A program made the position numbers and the translations under genes. Shown one piece after another: positions 62,903-64,000 of a stretch of 64,000 nt of DNA; positions within the stretch are counted from its first letter, which is position 1, and each line of letters starts with the position of its first letter. This DNA comes from Bordetella holmesii ATCC 51541 (lineage in GTDB: Bacteria; Pseudomonadota; Gammaproteobacteria; Burkholderiales; Burkholderiaceae_B): NCBI GenBank assembly GCA_000612485.1, contig CP007494.1, forward strand, positions 992,001 through 1,056,000, in the 5' to 3' direction. The notes under the pieces are model-generated. The model was not told where the DNA came from, did not search any database, and saw only the letters and a list, made by a program, of their open reading frames with translations.

Positions 62903-64000
62903 TCCGCGCCCTGATCAAACGCCCCATTGCCAGTATCTTTCTGGGTCTGGCGTTGATACTGGTGGGCCTGACTGCCTGGCGCCTGCTGCCCGTCGCGCCG
63001 CTGCCCCAAGTGAATTTCCCGACCATCGAGGTGCGCGCCGAACTGCCCGGCGCCAGCCCGGAGAGCATCGCCAGCACCGTGGCCGCACCGCTTGAGCGTG
63101 CCTTGGGGTCCATCCCGGGCGTGACGGCCATCAGCTCCTCCAGCAACCAGGGGGCTACCCGCGTTCTGCTGCAGTTCGCGCTGGATCGCGACATCAACGC
63201 CGCAGCCCGGGACGTGCAGGCCGCCATCAACGCTTCGCAAAGCGATCTTCCGGCCGGCATGCCCGGCAGCCCGACCTACCGCAAAGTGAATCCGTCGCAG
63301 GCGCCCATCATGGCGCTGGCCCTGAGCTCGCCCACGCGCTCGGCAGGCGCGTTGTATGACATCGGCGCATCGATCCTGGCGCAGCGCCTGGCTCAGGTCA
63401 GCGGAGTGGGGGAAATCACACTCGGAGGCAGCTCCTTGCCTGCCGTACGCGTGCAGATCAACCCTAACCTGGCCGCGCACTACGGGCTCGCGCTCGATGA
63501 CGTGCGAAACGCCATCGATAGGGCGGCCACGCTCGGCCCTCAGGGTACGGTAGAGACGTCCGATCAGCGCTGGGAAGTTGCTACGCCAAGCCAACCCCGC
63601 ACCGCGCGCGACTTCGAGACCTTGATCTTGCGGCATCGCGACGGAGCCGTCACGCGCCTGGGCCAAATTGCCCGCGTGAGCGATTCTGTCGAAGACCGCT
63701 ACAGCAGCGGGTTCCACAATGAGCACCCGGCTGTCGTGCTCACCATCAGCCGGCAACCGGGCGCCAACATCCTCGACACCATCGCCACCATCGACGCCAC
63801 GCTGCCCGCGCTGCGCGCCCTGATGCCAGCGGACGTCGCGCTCACCGTCGTGCTGGATCGCTCCGCAGGCATCAAAGCTACGTTGAAAGAGGCCCATATC
63901 ACCCTGGGCCTGGCGACGCTGCTCGTCATCCTTGTGGTGTGGGGTTTTCTGGGCGACTGGCGCGCCGCGGCGATTCCCAGCCTGGCGATTCCCATCAGCC
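62899..64000 (+). CDS. mdtC: RND efflux transporter, MdtC-like (5' part, cut by window edge)
   Basis: About 367 residues of the second pump subunit are visible from the ATG at 62899, which overlaps the mdtB stop. It begins [20 protein letters not shown], then [20 protein letters not shown] and the porter-domain segments through [22 protein letters not shown]2 begins at the window edge. Two distinct adjacent RND genes after one adaptor mark an MdtABC-type system rather than AcrAB. Confidence 0.92.
   Translation, partial: MIRALIKRPIASIFLGLALILVGLTAWRLLPVAPLPQVNFPTIEVRAELPGASPESIASTVAAPLERALGSIPGVTAISSSSNQGATRVLLQFALDRDINAAARDVQAAINASQSDLPAGMPGSPTYRKVNPSQAPIMALALSSPTRSAGALYDIGASILAQRLAQVSGVGEITLGGSSLPAVRVQINPNLAAHYGLALDDVRNAIDRAATLGPQGTVETSDQRWEVATPSQPRTARDFETLILRHRDGAVTRLGQIARVSDSVEDRYSSGFHNEHPAVVLTISRQPGANILDTIATIDATLPALRALMPADVALTVVLDRSAGIKATLKEAHITLGLATLLVILVVWGFLGDWRAAAIPSLAIPIS

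Overview
The window is high-GC betaproteobacterial DNA of the genus Bordetella. It carries two 1043-bp copies of IS481, one 1306-bp ISL3-family element of the IS1001 type and two identical IS3/IS407-group elements. IS481 together with an IS1001-like element, plus heavy gene decay, points most strongly to Bordetella holmesii (hIS1001). This assignment is inference from element content; no database was searched.

Layout. Positions 1-8513 are conserved core: surA-lptD (minus), amgK-murU (plus), a DUF6776 membrane protein, phhB, an OmpA-like lipoprotein and an aldo/keto reductase. Positions 8562-11503 hold IS481 copy 1, a truncated tricarboxylate-transporter binding protein and IS407-like copy A. 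Positions 11501-23781 carry a broken cysI, a phospholipase D-like protein, a carbonic anhydrase, two small secreted proteins, a decayed beta-ketoadipate cluster (pcaI remnant, pcaJ, catC, YciI-like, broken pcaD, cyclase) with an IclR regulator, and an SDR/atoE/hydroxyacyl-CoA dehydrogenase operon. Positions 24010-35665 hold an SphB1-like subtilisin autotransporter (off-frame at a C7 run), ppc, queC, a GNAT acetyltransferase, a broken lysR, ilvD and a LacI regulator. Positions 35720-38302 are the LacI-controlled sugar-acid operon (dapA-like, then a dehydratase with an amber codon), cut by IS481 copy 2. Positions 39408-42714 contain tam, a membrane protein, two fused gene remnants and an RlmN-like methylase. 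Positions 43410-47758 are a glycine-rich autotransporter gene split by the IS1001-type element and frameshifted, with a G11 run upstream. IS407-like copy B and a DUF934 stump follow, then the hemA-prfA-prmC-grxD-ubiX operon (minus) and tRNA-Phe. The window closes with an iron-uptake and export block: ECF sigma factor, FecR (frameshifted), TonB-dependent siderophore receptor and an mdtABC-type RND pump (mdtA has an amber codon).

How it fits together. The most informative signal is the rearrangement record. The 6-bp target duplications flanking the two IS481 copies are swapped, and the two IS407-like copies lie in inverted orientation between halves of what should be neighbouring genes (cysI and DUF934). 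Two nested IS-mediated inversions would restore both IS481 target duplications, a LacI-regulated dapA/dehydratase/binding-protein operon and a cysI-DUF934 pair. At least eight genes are broken by point lesions and several more by IS elements or deletions, the pattern of a host-restricted pathogen. All six frameshifts are explained by loss of one base from a short G/C run, so homopolymer undercalling must be excluded before they are taken as biology.
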